From contig WYBE01000028.1 in NCBI GenBank assembly GCA_011526045.1, positions 1-64,000 of the forward strand: DNA of 64,000 nucleotides, in the 5' to 3' direction. Source of the DNA: Nevskiales bacterium (GTDB lineage Bacteria; Pseudomonadota; Gammaproteobacteria; Steroidobacterales; GCA-2729495). The translations under genes were made by a program, and so were the position numbers. This document shows, in pieces, positions 45,327-54,263 of the stretch (position 1 is its first letter; the number at the start of each line of letters is the position of its first letter). The notes under the pieces were generated by a model. It ran no database searches, was not told where the DNA came from, and saw nothing but the letters and a program-made list of their open reading frames with translations.

Positions 45327-46162
45327 TGACGCCGGCTGGCCGTTTCGCCCCGCAACTTTTCTTCCTCGACCCCGACAGCAAGCCCCTGTTCGCCTCGGCC
45401 GCGCTGCCGGCCGCGGCAGCGCCCCGCCACGGCGTCCTGGTCTGTCCCGCGTTCGCCGAGGAGATGAACCGCACGCGACGTACCGTGCGCCTCCTCATGG
45501 AACAGGCCGCGCAGGCGGGCCTTGCCGTCATCAACGTGGACCTCGCAGGAACAGGCGACAGCGCCGGGGAGTTCGCCGACGCGCGCTGGGAGGACTGGCT
45601 CGCCAACCTCGAGCAGGGCCGCGACTGGTTGCGGCGCCAGGGTTGCACCCAGGTCTCACTCCTCGGCGTGCGGGCCGGCGCACTGCTCGCCTGGCAGCTC
45701 GCGCTGGCGGCGCGTGAGCCGTTCCACCGCCTGCTGCTGTGGCAGCCGGTGCCGACCGGCCAGGCGGTGCTCACGGACCTGCTGCGCACCCGGCTCCTCG
45801 CGCCCGCCGCAGACGGCAAGCGCGAGGGTGTCGCGGCACTGCGCGCGCAACTGCAGGGCGGCAGCGCGGTGGAAGCCGCCGGGTACACGCTCTCGCCGCA
45901 GCTGGCAGCCGCGCTCGATGCGGCCCGGATCGGAGCGACGCCGGCCGACCGCCGGCTGCGAATCGCCTGGCTCGAGATCGTCGCCGACGCAGCAGCCGAC
46001 GTGCGCCCGGTTGCGGCGCAATCGGTCGCGCGGCTGGTCGAGGCGGGCCTGCAGGCCGAACTCCTGCGCGCACAGGATCCACCCTTCTGGGCCACGACCG
46101 AGACCACCACCGGCCACGCCAGCGTCGCGGCATCCCTGCGCTGGCTGGAGGAGCGCGCATGA
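45326..46162 (+). CDS. Alpha/beta hydrolase (hydrolase 2, exosortase A-associated)
   Basis: This 278-residue protein has an alpha/beta hydrolase core (GVLVCPAFAEEMNRTRRTV, VINVDLAGTGDSAGEF). At the nucleophile elbow the sequence is LLGVRAGALLAW, where the usual serine is replaced (G-V-R-A-G), so catalysis by a standard Ser triad is doubtful. It matches the second of two exosortase A-associated hydrolases. The GTG start overlaps the carrier protein stop by one base, and its stop overlaps the next ATG by four bases. A structural or unusual thioesterase role is possible. Confidence 0.82.
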   Translation: MTPAGRFAPQLFFLDPDSKPLFASAALPAAAAPRHGVLVCPAFAEEMNRTRRTVRLLMEQAAQAGLAVINVDLAGTGDSAGEFADARWEDWLANLEQGRDWLRRQGCTQVSLLGVRAGALLAWQLALAAREPFHRLLLWQPVPTGQAVLTDLLRTRLLAPAADGKREGVAALRAQLQGGSAVEAAGYTLSPQLAAALDAARIGATPADRRLRIAWLEIVADAAADVRPVAAQSVARLVEAGLQAELLRAQDPPFWATTETTTGHASVAASLRWLEERA

Positions 46163-47019
46163 ACGCCGAAATGCCGCTCCGTTTCGACTGCCAGGGGTTT
46201 ACGCTGGCGGGCATCCTGCACCGCCCGGCGCAGCCCGGCCCGGTCGGCGTCGTCGTGGTGGTCGGCGGCCCGCAATACCGGGTCGGCAGTCACCGCCAGT
46301 TCGTGCTGCTGGCGCGCCATCTCGCTGCCGGCGGTTTCCCGGTGCTGCGTTTCGATTGCCGCGGCATGGGCGACAGCGGCGGCGAGTTTCCGGGCTTCGA
46401 AGCCATCACCGACGACATCAGGGCAGCGGTGGACGCGCTGCTCGCGCAGCTGCCGGGACTGCGCGCGGTCGTGCTGTGGGGATTGTGCGATGCCGCCTCG
46501 GCGGCGCTCATGTACGTGCCCGGCGATGAGCGCATCGCCGGCCTGGTGCTGGCCAATCCCTGGGTGCGCTCGCAGGCGACGCTGGCCCGCACCCAGCTGC
46601 GCACGTACTATTTCGCCCGCCTCATGAGCGGCGAGTTCTGGGGCAAACTCCTGTCCGGTGCGCTCTCACCATCGCGCGCGCTGCGAGACCTGGTCGCAAC
46701 GCTGCGCGTCGGCGCACGCCGGCCGGTCGCAGAGCAACAGCCGGATTTCGTCACGCGCATGAGGGAGGGTCTATGCGCTTTTCGCAATCCGGTCCTCTTG
46801 ATCCTGAGTGGCGACGACCTGACTGCGGCCGAGTTCGTGCAGCTCTCCGCCACCGGACCATGGTCCGGTCCGCTCGCCAGGCCACAGGTCGAGCGCCATG
46901 TGTTGCCGGCGGCCAGCCACACGTTTTCCACGGCTGCCTGGCGCGACGAAGTCGCCGCGTGCACACGCGCCTGGCTGGAGCGGGTTGCGGCGCGCATCGA
47001 TACCGGTGTAGCCCGATGA
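46159..47019 (+). CDS. Alpha/beta hydrolase (hydrolase 1, exosortase A-associated)
   Basis: This 286-residue alpha/beta hydrolase contains VVVVVGGPQYRVGSHRQFVLLA, VLRFDCRGMGDSGGEFPGF and, at the nucleophile elbow, LWGLCDAASAAL, where cysteine occupies the nucleophile position. A late histidine is in LPAASHTFSTAAW. A Cys-type hydrolase or acyltransferase acting on the carrier-bound product is plausible. It overlaps the preceding hydrolase gene by four bases (ATGA) and is followed by the asparagine-synthetase-like gene after 37 nt. Confidence 0.83.
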   Translation: MNAEMPLRFDCQGFTLAGILHRPAQPGPVGVVVVVGGPQYRVGSHRQFVLLARHLAAGGFPVLRFDCRGMGDSGGEFPGFEAITDDIRAAVDALLAQLPGLRAVVLWGLCDAASAALMYVPGDERIAGLVLANPWVRSQATLARTQLRTYYFARLMSGEFWGKLLSGALSPSRALRDLVATLRVGARRPVAEQQPDFVTRMREGLCAFRNPVLLILSGDDLTAAEFVQLSATGPWSGPLARPQVERHVLPAASHTFSTAAWRDEVAACTRAWLERVAARIDTGVAR

Positions 47020-47056
47020 CCGGCAATCATCTGAATCAGCCGCTGGCGGCAGCACC

Positions 47057-48823
47057 ATGGATCGGTTGACGGGGCAGATCGCAGTCGACCCACTGAGCCT
47101 GGCGGCACCGCAGGGCGCGGTGGCGGCGCCCGGCTTCTGGTGTGCGGCCGACGGCGCGGTCGTGAGCGCCCGCGACGGTGACCGCTGGCGTGGCTGCATC
47201 GGTGACGCGTACGCGAGCGGCGACCCGGGTACCAACCCATCCGGCGGTGTGCTTGCCCTGCTCTCCAGGGTCGGCGCCGGCCAGGATGCTGCGCTCGCCG
47301 ATCTCGGCGGAGAGTATGTGGTCGCCTGCCACGACGCCCGCACACGGCGCTTGCTGATTGCGACCGACCATTTCGGCATCCAGCCGCTTTATTACGTGGT
47401 CGATGGCGAGCGCCTGAGTTTCGGCACCGACCTCGACTGGGTCAGCAGCCAGGCGCCGGGCGGCAAGCGCCTCTGCCACCAGGCGCTGTACGACTACCTG
47501 TTCTTCTCGCTGGTCCCGAACGATCGCTGCATCTACGAGGGCGTCCGGAAACTGCCGCCGGCGAGCGTGCTGATCTGGCAGGACGGGCGCTGCGTCATCC
47601 GCCGCTACTGGGACCCGGACTTCCGCCGTGAACGCGCAAACGTGCCGGAACTGGGCGAGCGCACGGTGCAGGCCATCTCGGCGGCGGTCGAGCGAAGGTC
47701 GCGGCTACCGGAAACCGGCTGCTTCCTGAGCGGCGGCCTCGACAGCTCCACCGTCAGCGGCATGGCCCGACGGCACGCCGGGCCGGGTGTCGCTGCATTC
47801 ACCATCGGCTTCGACGTTCCGCAGTTCGACGAGCGCGAGTTCGCCCGCATCAGCGCACGGCATTTCGCCATGACGCTGCACGAAAAGGTCATCCGCTCGG
47901 CGGAAATCGGCCGCTGCGCAAGCCGGGTCATCGACGCATTCGCCGAACCCTTCGGCAACCCGTCCGCGATTCCCGCCTACGTCTGCGCCGAGTTTGCGCA
48001 CGATACCGGCGTACGCCACATGCTTGCGGGCGATGGCGGCGATGAATTGTTCGCCGGCAACGAGCGCTACCAGAAGCAGTTGCTGTTCGAGGTCTACGGC
48101 CGCTTGCCCGGCTGGCTGCGTGGCGGTCTCGTCAACCCGCTGGCTGCGGTTTCGGCCCGCGCTCCGGCGCCACTCGACAAGCTCGCGAGCTACGTGCGCC
48201 AGGCGCGCACGCCCCTGCCCGACCGGTTCTACAGCTACAACCTGCTGGTTCACCAACCGCCGGCGACGGTCGTCGCCGCCGACTTCCTGGCCGCGATCGA
48301 TCCCGAATCGCCGTATCGATACGCGCGCGCGCTGTACGCCGCGCCGGCCAGCGGGGACGTCGTGGATCGCATGATGTACCTGGACTGGACCGCCACCCTG
48401 ACCGACAACGATCTGCCCAAGGTCCGGGTGGCCTGCGAGCTGGCCGGGGTGCGCGTGCGCTTCCCGATGCTCGACCCCGCCGTGGTGCGCGTCTCCACCG
48501 AGGTGCCGTCAGAGGCGAAGCTCAACCGCGCAGAGCTGCGCAAGTTCTACAAGGAGAGTTTCGCCAGCTTCCTGCCGCCCGAGGTGATCCGCAAGCGCAA
48601 GCACGGCTTCGGCGTGCCAGTCGGCATCTGGGTCAACCAGGATGCGGATCTGCGCGAGCGCGTGCGCGAGCGCCTCGACGCGCTCGCCCGCCGCGGCATC
48701 GTCCGCCGTGAGATTACCGACGACCTGCTCGATCTGCAGGCGAGAGAGCACGCCTCGTTCTACGGGTCCCTCATCTGGCCGCTGTTCGCGCTGGAGGAAT
48801 GGCTGCAAAGCCGCGGCCTGTGA
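47057..48823 (+). CDS. Asparagine-synthetase-like protein lacking the glutaminase cysteine
   Basis: This 588-residue protein has the two-domain layout of class B asparagine synthetases. The C-terminal synthetase domain is intact, with the PP-loop SGGLDSS, LAGDGGDELFAGNERY and the late RKRKHGFGVPVG. The N-terminal domain is shortened and starts MDRLTGQ instead of Met-Cys-Gly, so the glutamine-hydrolysing Cys2 is missing. It may use free ammonia or another amine, as beta-lactam and carbapenam synthetases do after loss of that Cys. It is the last gene of the carrier-protein operon and convergent with a glycosyltransferase. Confidence 0.85.
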   Translation: MDRLTGQIAVDPLSLAAPQGAVAAPGFWCAADGAVVSARDGDRWRGCIGDAYASGDPGTNPSGGVLALLSRVGAGQDAALADLGGEYVVACHDARTRRLLIATDHFGIQPLYYVVDGERLSFGTDLDWVSSQAPGGKRLCHQALYDYLFFSLVPNDRCIYEGVRKLPPASVLIWQDGRCVIRRYWDPDFRRERANVPELGERTVQAISAAVERRSRLPETGCFLSGGLDSSTVSGMARRHAGPGVAAFTIGFDVPQFDEREFARISARHFAMTLHEKVIRSAEIGRCASRVIDAFAEPFGNPSAIPAYVCAEFAHDTGVRHMLAGDGGDELFAGNERYQKQLLFEVYGRLPGWLRGGLVNPLAAVSARAPAPLDKLASYVRQARTPLPDRFYSYNLLVHQPPATVVAADFLAAIDPESPYRYARALYAAPASGDVVDRMMYLDWTATLTDNDLPKVRVACELAGVRVRFPMLDPAVVRVSTEVPSEAKLNRAELRKFYKESFASFLPPEVIRKRKHGFGVPVGIWVNQDADLRERVRERLDALARRGIVRREITDDLLDLQAREHASFYGSLIWPLFALEEWLQSRGL

Positions 48824-48839
48824 GGCGCTCGCGCGCTGC

Positions 48840-50024
48840 TCAGCGCGGCCGGTGGCTGGCGATCACCCGCGTGAACAGATCCCGCAGGCCGCAGGCCGTC
48901 TCGCGCCAGGAGAACTGCTCGGCGTAGGCGCGTGTGGCGCCGCGCAAGGGAGGGTTCGCGAACAGCACGCCCACGGCGTCGGCCACGCCCTGCGGCGTGC
49001 GCTGCCGGATCAGGACACCGGCGGGCTGCGCGCACACCAGCTCCGGGGTACCACCGACATCGGTGGCCGCGACCGGCGTGCCACAGGCCATTGCCTCGAG
49101 CAGCACGTTGGCCCAGCCCTCGCTGGCTGACGCCAGCACCAGGGCATCAGCGGCACCATACCAGTCGCGCAGTTCGGCCTGTTCGACCGCGCCGGTGAAG
49201 CGCACGCGCTCGGCAACGCCGCGCGCGCGGGCGAGTTCGCGCAGTGCCGCATCCTGCGGGCCGGCACCGGCGATCACGAGTTCGTAGCCCGGCAGCAGCG
49301 CCAGCGCCCCGAGCACGAGGTCGTGCCCCTTCACCGGCAGCAGGTTCCCGACCGACAGCAGCGTCGGGCGCGCCAGGCCGAGGCGCGCGCGCAGCGCAGC
49401 GCGCTCGGCCGGAGGGCGAAACTGGGCGAGGTCCACGCCATTACGCAGGACCTCGACCGCCTCGGGACGCAGCCCGATTCCGACGAGCACCTCCTTGAGT
49501 GCCGCCGAGACGGTGATCAGTGCCGCCGCCCGCCTGGCCGCGGCGCGGATCATGCGCCGCTGCAGGGCGAAGCCTGCGATCACGTTGAGATCGCTGCCCC
49601 GCGCCGTGATCGTCACCGGCCGATCGAAATGCCGGCCGAGCAGGATGGCGGCCACGCCGTCCGGATAGAAATACTGCGCGTCGATCAGGTCGAAATCGAA
49701 GCCCCCGGCGCGCAGGCGGCGGAGCGCGGGGAGCGCGGCCAGCGCGAGCAGTGCCGGGGCGATCGACATGCCGACCCGGGGCACGCTCGGAAAGCGCGGA
49801 TGCTCGACGGGAATGCCGTGGCGTATTTCGCGGGGCGCCACGCGCGCGTATGCCGCCCAGGCGCCGAACTGCGACCGCGCCGAAGGAAACCACGGGACGG
49901 GTGCCACCACCCGTGCGTTGACTCCGCCGAGAGCCACGAGCTGGCGCAGGCGCTGCTCGACGAACACGCCGTACCAGGGCCGGCTGGCGTCCGGATACAG
50001 CATGCCGAAGGTCAGCACGTTCAT
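48840..50024 (-). CDS. Family 4 glycosyltransferase
   Basis: This 394-residue GT-B enzyme has the N-terminal GMLYPDASRPWYGVFVEQRL, a nucleotide-sugar site region LLSVGNLLPVKGHDLVLGAL and the GT4 EX7E-type motif ASASEGWANVLLEAMACGTPV. It transfers a sugar during assembly of the exopolysaccharide repeat unit on the cytoplasmic face. It is the last gene of the minus-strand exopolysaccharide operon. The sugar cannot be predicted. Confidence 0.86.
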   Translation of the reverse strand: MNVLTFGMLYPDASRPWYGVFVEQRLRQLVALGGVNARVVAPVPWFPSARSQFGAWAAYARVAPREIRHGIPVEHPRFPSVPRVGMSIAPALLALAALPALRRLRAGGFDFDLIDAQYFYPDGVAAILLGRHFDRPVTITARGSDLNVIAGFALQRRMIRAAARRAAALITVSAALKEVLVGIGLRPEAVEVLRNGVDLAQFRPPAERAALRARLGLARPTLLSVGNLLPVKGHDLVLGALALLPGYELVIAGAGPQDAALRELARARGVAERVRFTGAVEQAELRDWYGAADALVLASASEGWANVLLEAMACGTPVAATDVGGTPELVCAQPAGVLIRQRTPQGVADAVGVLFANPPLRGATRAYAEQFSWRETACGLRDLFTRVIASHRPR

Positions 50025-50069
50025 GCGGGCAGGGCGCTGCGCATTGCGGATCGTGACGGCCCCCGACGC

Positions 50070-51056
50070 CTAGCCATTGGCGGGAATCGTACAGGTCTCG
50101 CCCCGCGCGCGGGCCCGCGCCTCGGTGAGGCGCGCGGCGAAGCGCCAGCGACTGCCGCCCCAGGTGCCAATGCGCGGGATCTGCCACGGATCGGTGGCGC
50201 GGTCGGAATAGCCCCAGGCAGTGGTCACGGCCGCACGAAAGCCGGCCTTGCGTGCCAGCTCCACGTCGCGCATGCCGTAGTCACGACCCGGCCGGCCGTT
50301 GGGATAGGCAAACAACTCGATCGGAGCACCGACGATGCCGAGCAGGTCGTCGCGACCTGCGGCAATCTCGAATCCCGCCTGTCGCTCGTCCAGGCGCGCC
50401 AGGATGGGATGGCTGCGGGTATGGCCGCCGATTTCCATGCCGGCAGCGTGCAGCTCGCGTACCTGTGCGCAGGTCATCATCAGGCCGGCCGGCATGGTGG
50501 CGCGCGCCGATTCGAGCAGCTGCCGGGCGTAATCGAAGCGCAGGCCCGGATCCTCGTACTTCAACCGGTCGATCATGTCGAGTGCCGCGCGCCGGCGGCT
50601 GTCCATGGAATCGAGCTGCAGGTCACCGAACCACCGGGTACCGGTCTGCCACAGGCCGGCGGGCGCCTGGCGACAGGCCTCGATGATCGCGTCGTTGAAC
50701 ATGAAACCGCCGTCGAGGTAGCCGGTGGCGACGAAGAACGTCGCCGGCAAGCCGAGTTCACGCAGGATCGGCAGGGCCTCGGTGGCGTTGTCGGCAAAGC
50801 CGTCGTCGAAAGTCACGGCAACCGCGCGCGCCGGCAGCCGGCCCTGCTCCTGCAGCGTGAGCGCCGCGCCGAGCGGCAGCACCCGGAAGTCCTCGGCGAG
50901 CACCGTCATCTGCTCGCGGAACATGCGCGCGTCGGGCTCGTCCGGGAACATCGCATCGGGCTCGGTGCGAACCCGGTGATAGATCAGCACCAGCAGCCGC
51001 GCCCCGGCGAAGCGGACCAGACTCTCGGCGCAGCGCACGGCAAGTGATCGCAGCAT
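50070..51056 (-). CDS. NodB-type polysaccharide deacetylase
   Basis: This 328-residue protein has the NodB motifs TFDDGFADNA (catalytic and metal-binding aspartates), GGHTRSHP (metal-binding histidines) and ELFAYPNGRPG. It starts LLVLIYHRV. It likely removes N-acetyl groups from a polysaccharide or its lipid-linked precursor. No clear signal peptide is visible, so it may act on the cytoplasmic side or be anchored by its N-terminus. It lies 21 nt downstream of a glycosyltransferase gene. Confidence 0.87.
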   Translation of the reverse strand: MLRSLAVRCAESLVRFAGARLLVLIYHRVRTEPDAMFPDEPDARMFREQMTVLAEDFRVLPLGAALTLQEQGRLPARAVAVTFDDGFADNATEALPILRELGLPATFFVATGYLDGGFMFNDAIIEACRQAPAGLWQTGTRWFGDLQLDSMDSRRRAALDMIDRLKYEDPGLRFDYARQLLESARATMPAGLMMTCAQVRELHAAGMEIGGHTRSHPILARLDERQAGFEIAAGRDDLLGIVGAPIELFAYPNGRPGRDYGMRDVELARKAGFRAAVTTAWGYSDRATDPWQIPRIGTWGGSRWRFAARLTEARARARGETCTIPANG

Positions 51057-51077
51057 GGCCTTCTGCGCTCCGTCCGC

Positions 51078-52286
51078 CTACGCCGACGCCCGGCGCGCGG
51101 GCGCCGGCCCGGCGTAGCGCTCGATGAGCTCTTCCATGCGCCGCAGGGAACTCGCCCAGCTGTGGTGACTGATGACGCGCGCGCGGCCGGCACGCGCGAA
51201 CGTATCACGCCTGGCCGGATCGCCGAGCAGCGCCAGCACGGTCGCCGCCGCTTCCGCCGGTCCGCTGGCCGTCAGCAGGTGCTCGCCGGGGACCGCATCG
51301 ACACCCTGCGCTGCGAGCGGCGTACACACCACCGGCACCCCCATCGCCATGGACTCCAGGATCTTGTTCTGGGTGCCGCGGGCCACATCGAGCAGCGCGA
51401 CACTGACCGCCGCGCGTCGCACGAACGGTCGCACATCCGGCACCGTGCCCGTCACGGTCACGGCCGGCCGGTCGGCGAGGCGGCGGATCACGGCGGGCGG
51501 CTCGGCGCCCACGACCACGAACCGGGTCGACGGCCGCTGCGCGAGAATCCGCGGCAGCACGGTGTCGCAGAATCGCAGCACCGCCTGCTGGTTCGGAAAG
51601 TAATCCATGCGCCCGGAAAAGCAGACGAGATCGGGGTCGTAGGGCTCGGTGGCCGGCGCGAAGTACTCCGTGTCGACACCGTTCGGAAACCAACCGGTCT
51701 GCCGCGCGGTGCCGAGCGAGCGCAGTGACTCGAGTTCCGCCGCGGTGGTGCAGGTGCACAGGTCGAACCGGGCCGCGAGCGCCGCCTCCACACGACGCAG
51801 CTTCACGCTCTCCAGCCAGTAGCCTGCGGACAGCGGAAAGCGCCGTTCCTCGGCATACATGGCCCATTTCTCGGAGTCCATGTCGCCGAAGTCGAGCACC
51901 TTGAAGGCCCCCTCGTGGCCGGCCACGTAGGGCGCCACCGACGAGCAGTGGACGAACACCAGCTCGTAGGCGCCGCTCGCGAGTTCGGCGCCAATGCGTC
52001 GCGCCAGTGCCGGCGAATAGAAGTAGCCGAACGACGAGGGCTGCGTGCTGGCGAGCCGCCCCACCATGCGGGCCCCGGCAGCCAGCGTACCGATGGGCTC
52101 GGCGATGATGCGATGACAGTGTTCCGCAAGACCGGCGCCCGCCTCGCGCTCGGCCTCGGAGCGCAGCGGCGCCGCCACGGTGACTTCGTGGCGCCCGGCG
52201 AGTTGGCGGATGATGTTGAATGGGCGAATTTTGCCGCCGCGCGCCGGCGGATAAGGGAAGCGGTGGCAGACGAACAGGGCCTTCAC
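51078..52286 (-). CDS. Exosortase-locus sugar transferase (Stp1-like)
   Basis: This 402-residue GT-B glycosyltransferase starts LFVCHRFPYPPARGGKIRPF, a signature of the PEP-CTERM/EpsH1-associated sugar transferase type. Other blocks are KVLDFGDMDSEKWAMYAEE, FPNGVDTEYFAP, LVCFSGRMDYFPNQQAV and ARGTQNKILESMAMGVPVV. The GTG at 52286 overlaps the upstream amidotransferase stop (GTGA), so the two are cotranslated. It adds a sugar to the repeat unit. Confidence 0.86.
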   Translation of the reverse strand: MKALFVCHRFPYPPARGGKIRPFNIIRQLAGRHEVTVAAPLRSEAEREAGAGLAEHCHRIIAEPIGTLAAGARMVGRLASTQPSSFGYFYSPALARRIGAELASGAYELVFVHCSSVAPYVAGHEGAFKVLDFGDMDSEKWAMYAEERRFPLSAGYWLESVKLRRVEAALAARFDLCTCTTAAELESLRSLGTARQTGWFPNGVDTEYFAPATEPYDPDLVCFSGRMDYFPNQQAVLRFCDTVLPRILAQRPSTRFVVVGAEPPAVIRRLADRPAVTVTGTVPDVRPFVRRAAVSVALLDVARGTQNKILESMAMGVPVVCTPLAAQGVDAVPGEHLLTASGPAEAAATVLALLGDPARRDTFARAGRARVISHHSWASSLRRMEELIERYAGPAPARRASA

Positions 52287-54232
52287 GCCGCCGCCGCTCC
52301 ACGGGTCAGGTCGGCAAGCTCCGCCGCCACGTCCTCGTGGCTGCGCCCGTCGAGGAATATCCGGCACCAGATCTCGATGTTCATGAGGCACTGCAGGTGA
52401 TCGGAGTAATCCTGCCGCGAGGCCTCGTGCAGGGCCATGACCTCGCCGACCTCGCCCGGGCGGAACAGCCCGCGCCGCTCCAGCGCCTGCTGCGACAACA
52501 CGGCGCGCATCACGGGTCGCAGCTCCCGCTTGAGCCAGGCGCCCATCGGCGCGCCGAAGCCACGCTTGCTCTTCTCCAGCGTGGCGGCCGGCAGCAGGTC
52601 CGCTACCGCAGACTTGAACAGGTGCTTGAGCCGGCCTCCGGGCATTTTCAGCGCGGCCGGCAGCTGCAGCGAGAGGTCGAGCAGCTCGTTGCCGAGCAAT
52701 GGCACGCGGCATTCGAGCGACGCGGCCATGGTCATCTTGTCGGTCAGCAGCAGCAGGTCGTCGGGCAGTTGCGTCTCGAGGTCCACCTGCATCAGGCGAT
52801 TGACCGCGTCGCTGCCGGTCGCGCGGTCGAAAGCCGCCTGCAGCGGGTCGTGATCGCTGCGCGCTGTGCCCGTCAGCGACAGCCGCGCGCGCGCCTGCGC
52901 ATCGAACAGGCGCACGTAGGCCATGTACTGGGCCTCCGGCGGCAGCGTCGAGTGGCCGATGAACTCGCGCGCGTAGCGCAGCAGGTTCGTCACCGGCCCG
53001 TGCCGGTCGCTCGGCAGCCGGCGCGCCAGCGGCACGAGGCAGCGCTCCCGGACCCAGCGGGGAATGCGGTTGAACCGGCGCAGGTAATGCGCACCGAGAT
53101 AGCGGCGATAGCCGCCGAGCAGCTCGTCGCCGCCCACCCCGGAGAGAATGACCGTGACATCGCGCCGCGCGAACTCGGCCACGAGGAAGGTCGTGATGAT
53201 CGCCGAGTCGGCCACGGGCTCGTCCATGTGCCACAGCAACCGCGGCAGGAGACGCGCGACGTCGGGCCGCACGATGATCTCGTGATGGTCGGTGCCGAAA
53301 TGCGCGGCGACACGCCGTGCATCGGGCAGCTCGTTGTAGTACGCGCCCGCACGCCCGAGGTCGAAGCCGATGGAATAGGTTTTCACCTGCTCGCTGGCCG
53401 AGCGGGTCATCAAGGCCACCACGGCACTCGAGTCGATGCCGCCGCTCAGGAACGCGCCGAGCGGCACGTCGGCGACCATCTGCGCGGTCACCGAGCGCTG
53501 CAGGGCTGCCCGCAACGCTTCGCGGGCATCCTCGTGTCCCATCGCGGCAGTCGCGTGCCGTGGCATCTGCCAGAACTGCCGGGTCGTGACCGATCCCTCC
53601 GCAGCCACCAGCAGGTGCCCGGGCAGCAGCTTGCGGATGCCGCGGAACAGGGTGCGGGGCGCCGGGACGTAGCCGAGGTAGAGCAGTTGATCGAGGCTCT
53701 CCGGGTCGAGCGCCGCGTCGATGCCCGGCAGCGTCAGGATCGACTTCGCCTCGGAGGCAAACACGAGCCGGTCCGCATCGAGCCAGTAGTACAGGGGCTT
53801 GATGCCGAGCCGGTCGCGTCCGAGCAGCAGGCGCCGGCGTCGCCCGTCCCACAGGGCGAAGCCGAACATGCCGTCGAGCCGCTCGACCATCGCCTCGCCG
53901 TCGCGCGCGTACAGGTGCACCAGCACTTCGCAGTCGCTGCCGGTCAGGAAGCGGTAGCCGTCCTGCTCGAGTTCGCGACGCAGCTCGCGGAAGTTGTAGA
54001 TCTCGCCATTGCAGACCAGCTGAATGAGGCCGTCCTCGCTGTGCAGCGGCTGGTGCCCACCCGCGACATCGATGATCGACAGGCGGCGCATGCCGAGCAG
54101 GAGCCCCTCGGTGGTGTAGCAGCCGTGGTCATCCGGGCCGCGGTGGCGCGTGACCTCGCCCATGCGCGCGGCCCAGGCCGGATCGAGGCCGGTGCCGGGC
54201 CGGAGGGAAAGAACACCGTGTATGCCGCACAT
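52283..54232 (-). CDS. Asparagine synthase-family amidotransferase (second copy)
   Basis: This 649-residue enzyme has an intact N-terminal glutaminase (MCGIHGVL, RHRGPDDHG, CNGEIYNFRELR) and synthetase domain (LSGGIDSSAVVAL, LSGVGGDELLGGYRRY, KSKRGFGAPMG). Such enzymes in capsule and exopolysaccharide loci amidate sugar carboxylates or similar acids using glutamine. It follows the related amidotransferase gene by 31 nt; the two are paralogs with clearly different sequences. It overlaps the Stp1-like gene. Confidence 0.9.
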   Translation of the reverse strand: MCGIHGVLSLRPGTGLDPAWAARMGEVTRHRGPDDHGCYTTEGLLLGMRRLSIIDVAGGHQPLHSEDGLIQLVCNGEIYNFRELRRELEQDGYRFLTGSDCEVLVHLYARDGEAMVERLDGMFGFALWDGRRRRLLLGRDRLGIKPLYYWLDADRLVFASEAKSILTLPGIDAALDPESLDQLLYLGYVPAPRTLFRGIRKLLPGHLLVAAEGSVTTRQFWQMPRHATAAMGHEDAREALRAALQRSVTAQMVADVPLGAFLSGGIDSSAVVALMTRSASEQVKTYSIGFDLGRAGAYYNELPDARRVAAHFGTDHHEIIVRPDVARLLPRLLWHMDEPVADSAIITTFLVAEFARRDVTVILSGVGGDELLGGYRRYLGAHYLRRFNRIPRWVRERCLVPLARRLPSDRHGPVTNLLRYAREFIGHSTLPPEAQYMAYVRLFDAQARARLSLTGTARSDHDPLQAAFDRATGSDAVNRLMQVDLETQLPDDLLLLTDKMTMAASLECRVPLLGNELLDLSLQLPAALKMPGGRLKHLFKSAVADLLPAATLEKSKRGFGAPMGAWLKRELRPVMRAVLSQQALERRGLFRPGEVGEVMALHEASRQDYSDHLQCLMNIEIWCRIFLDGRSHEDVAAELADLTRGAAAA

Positions 54233-54263
54233 GACGGAATGAACCGCGACCGGGCCCAGGCCC

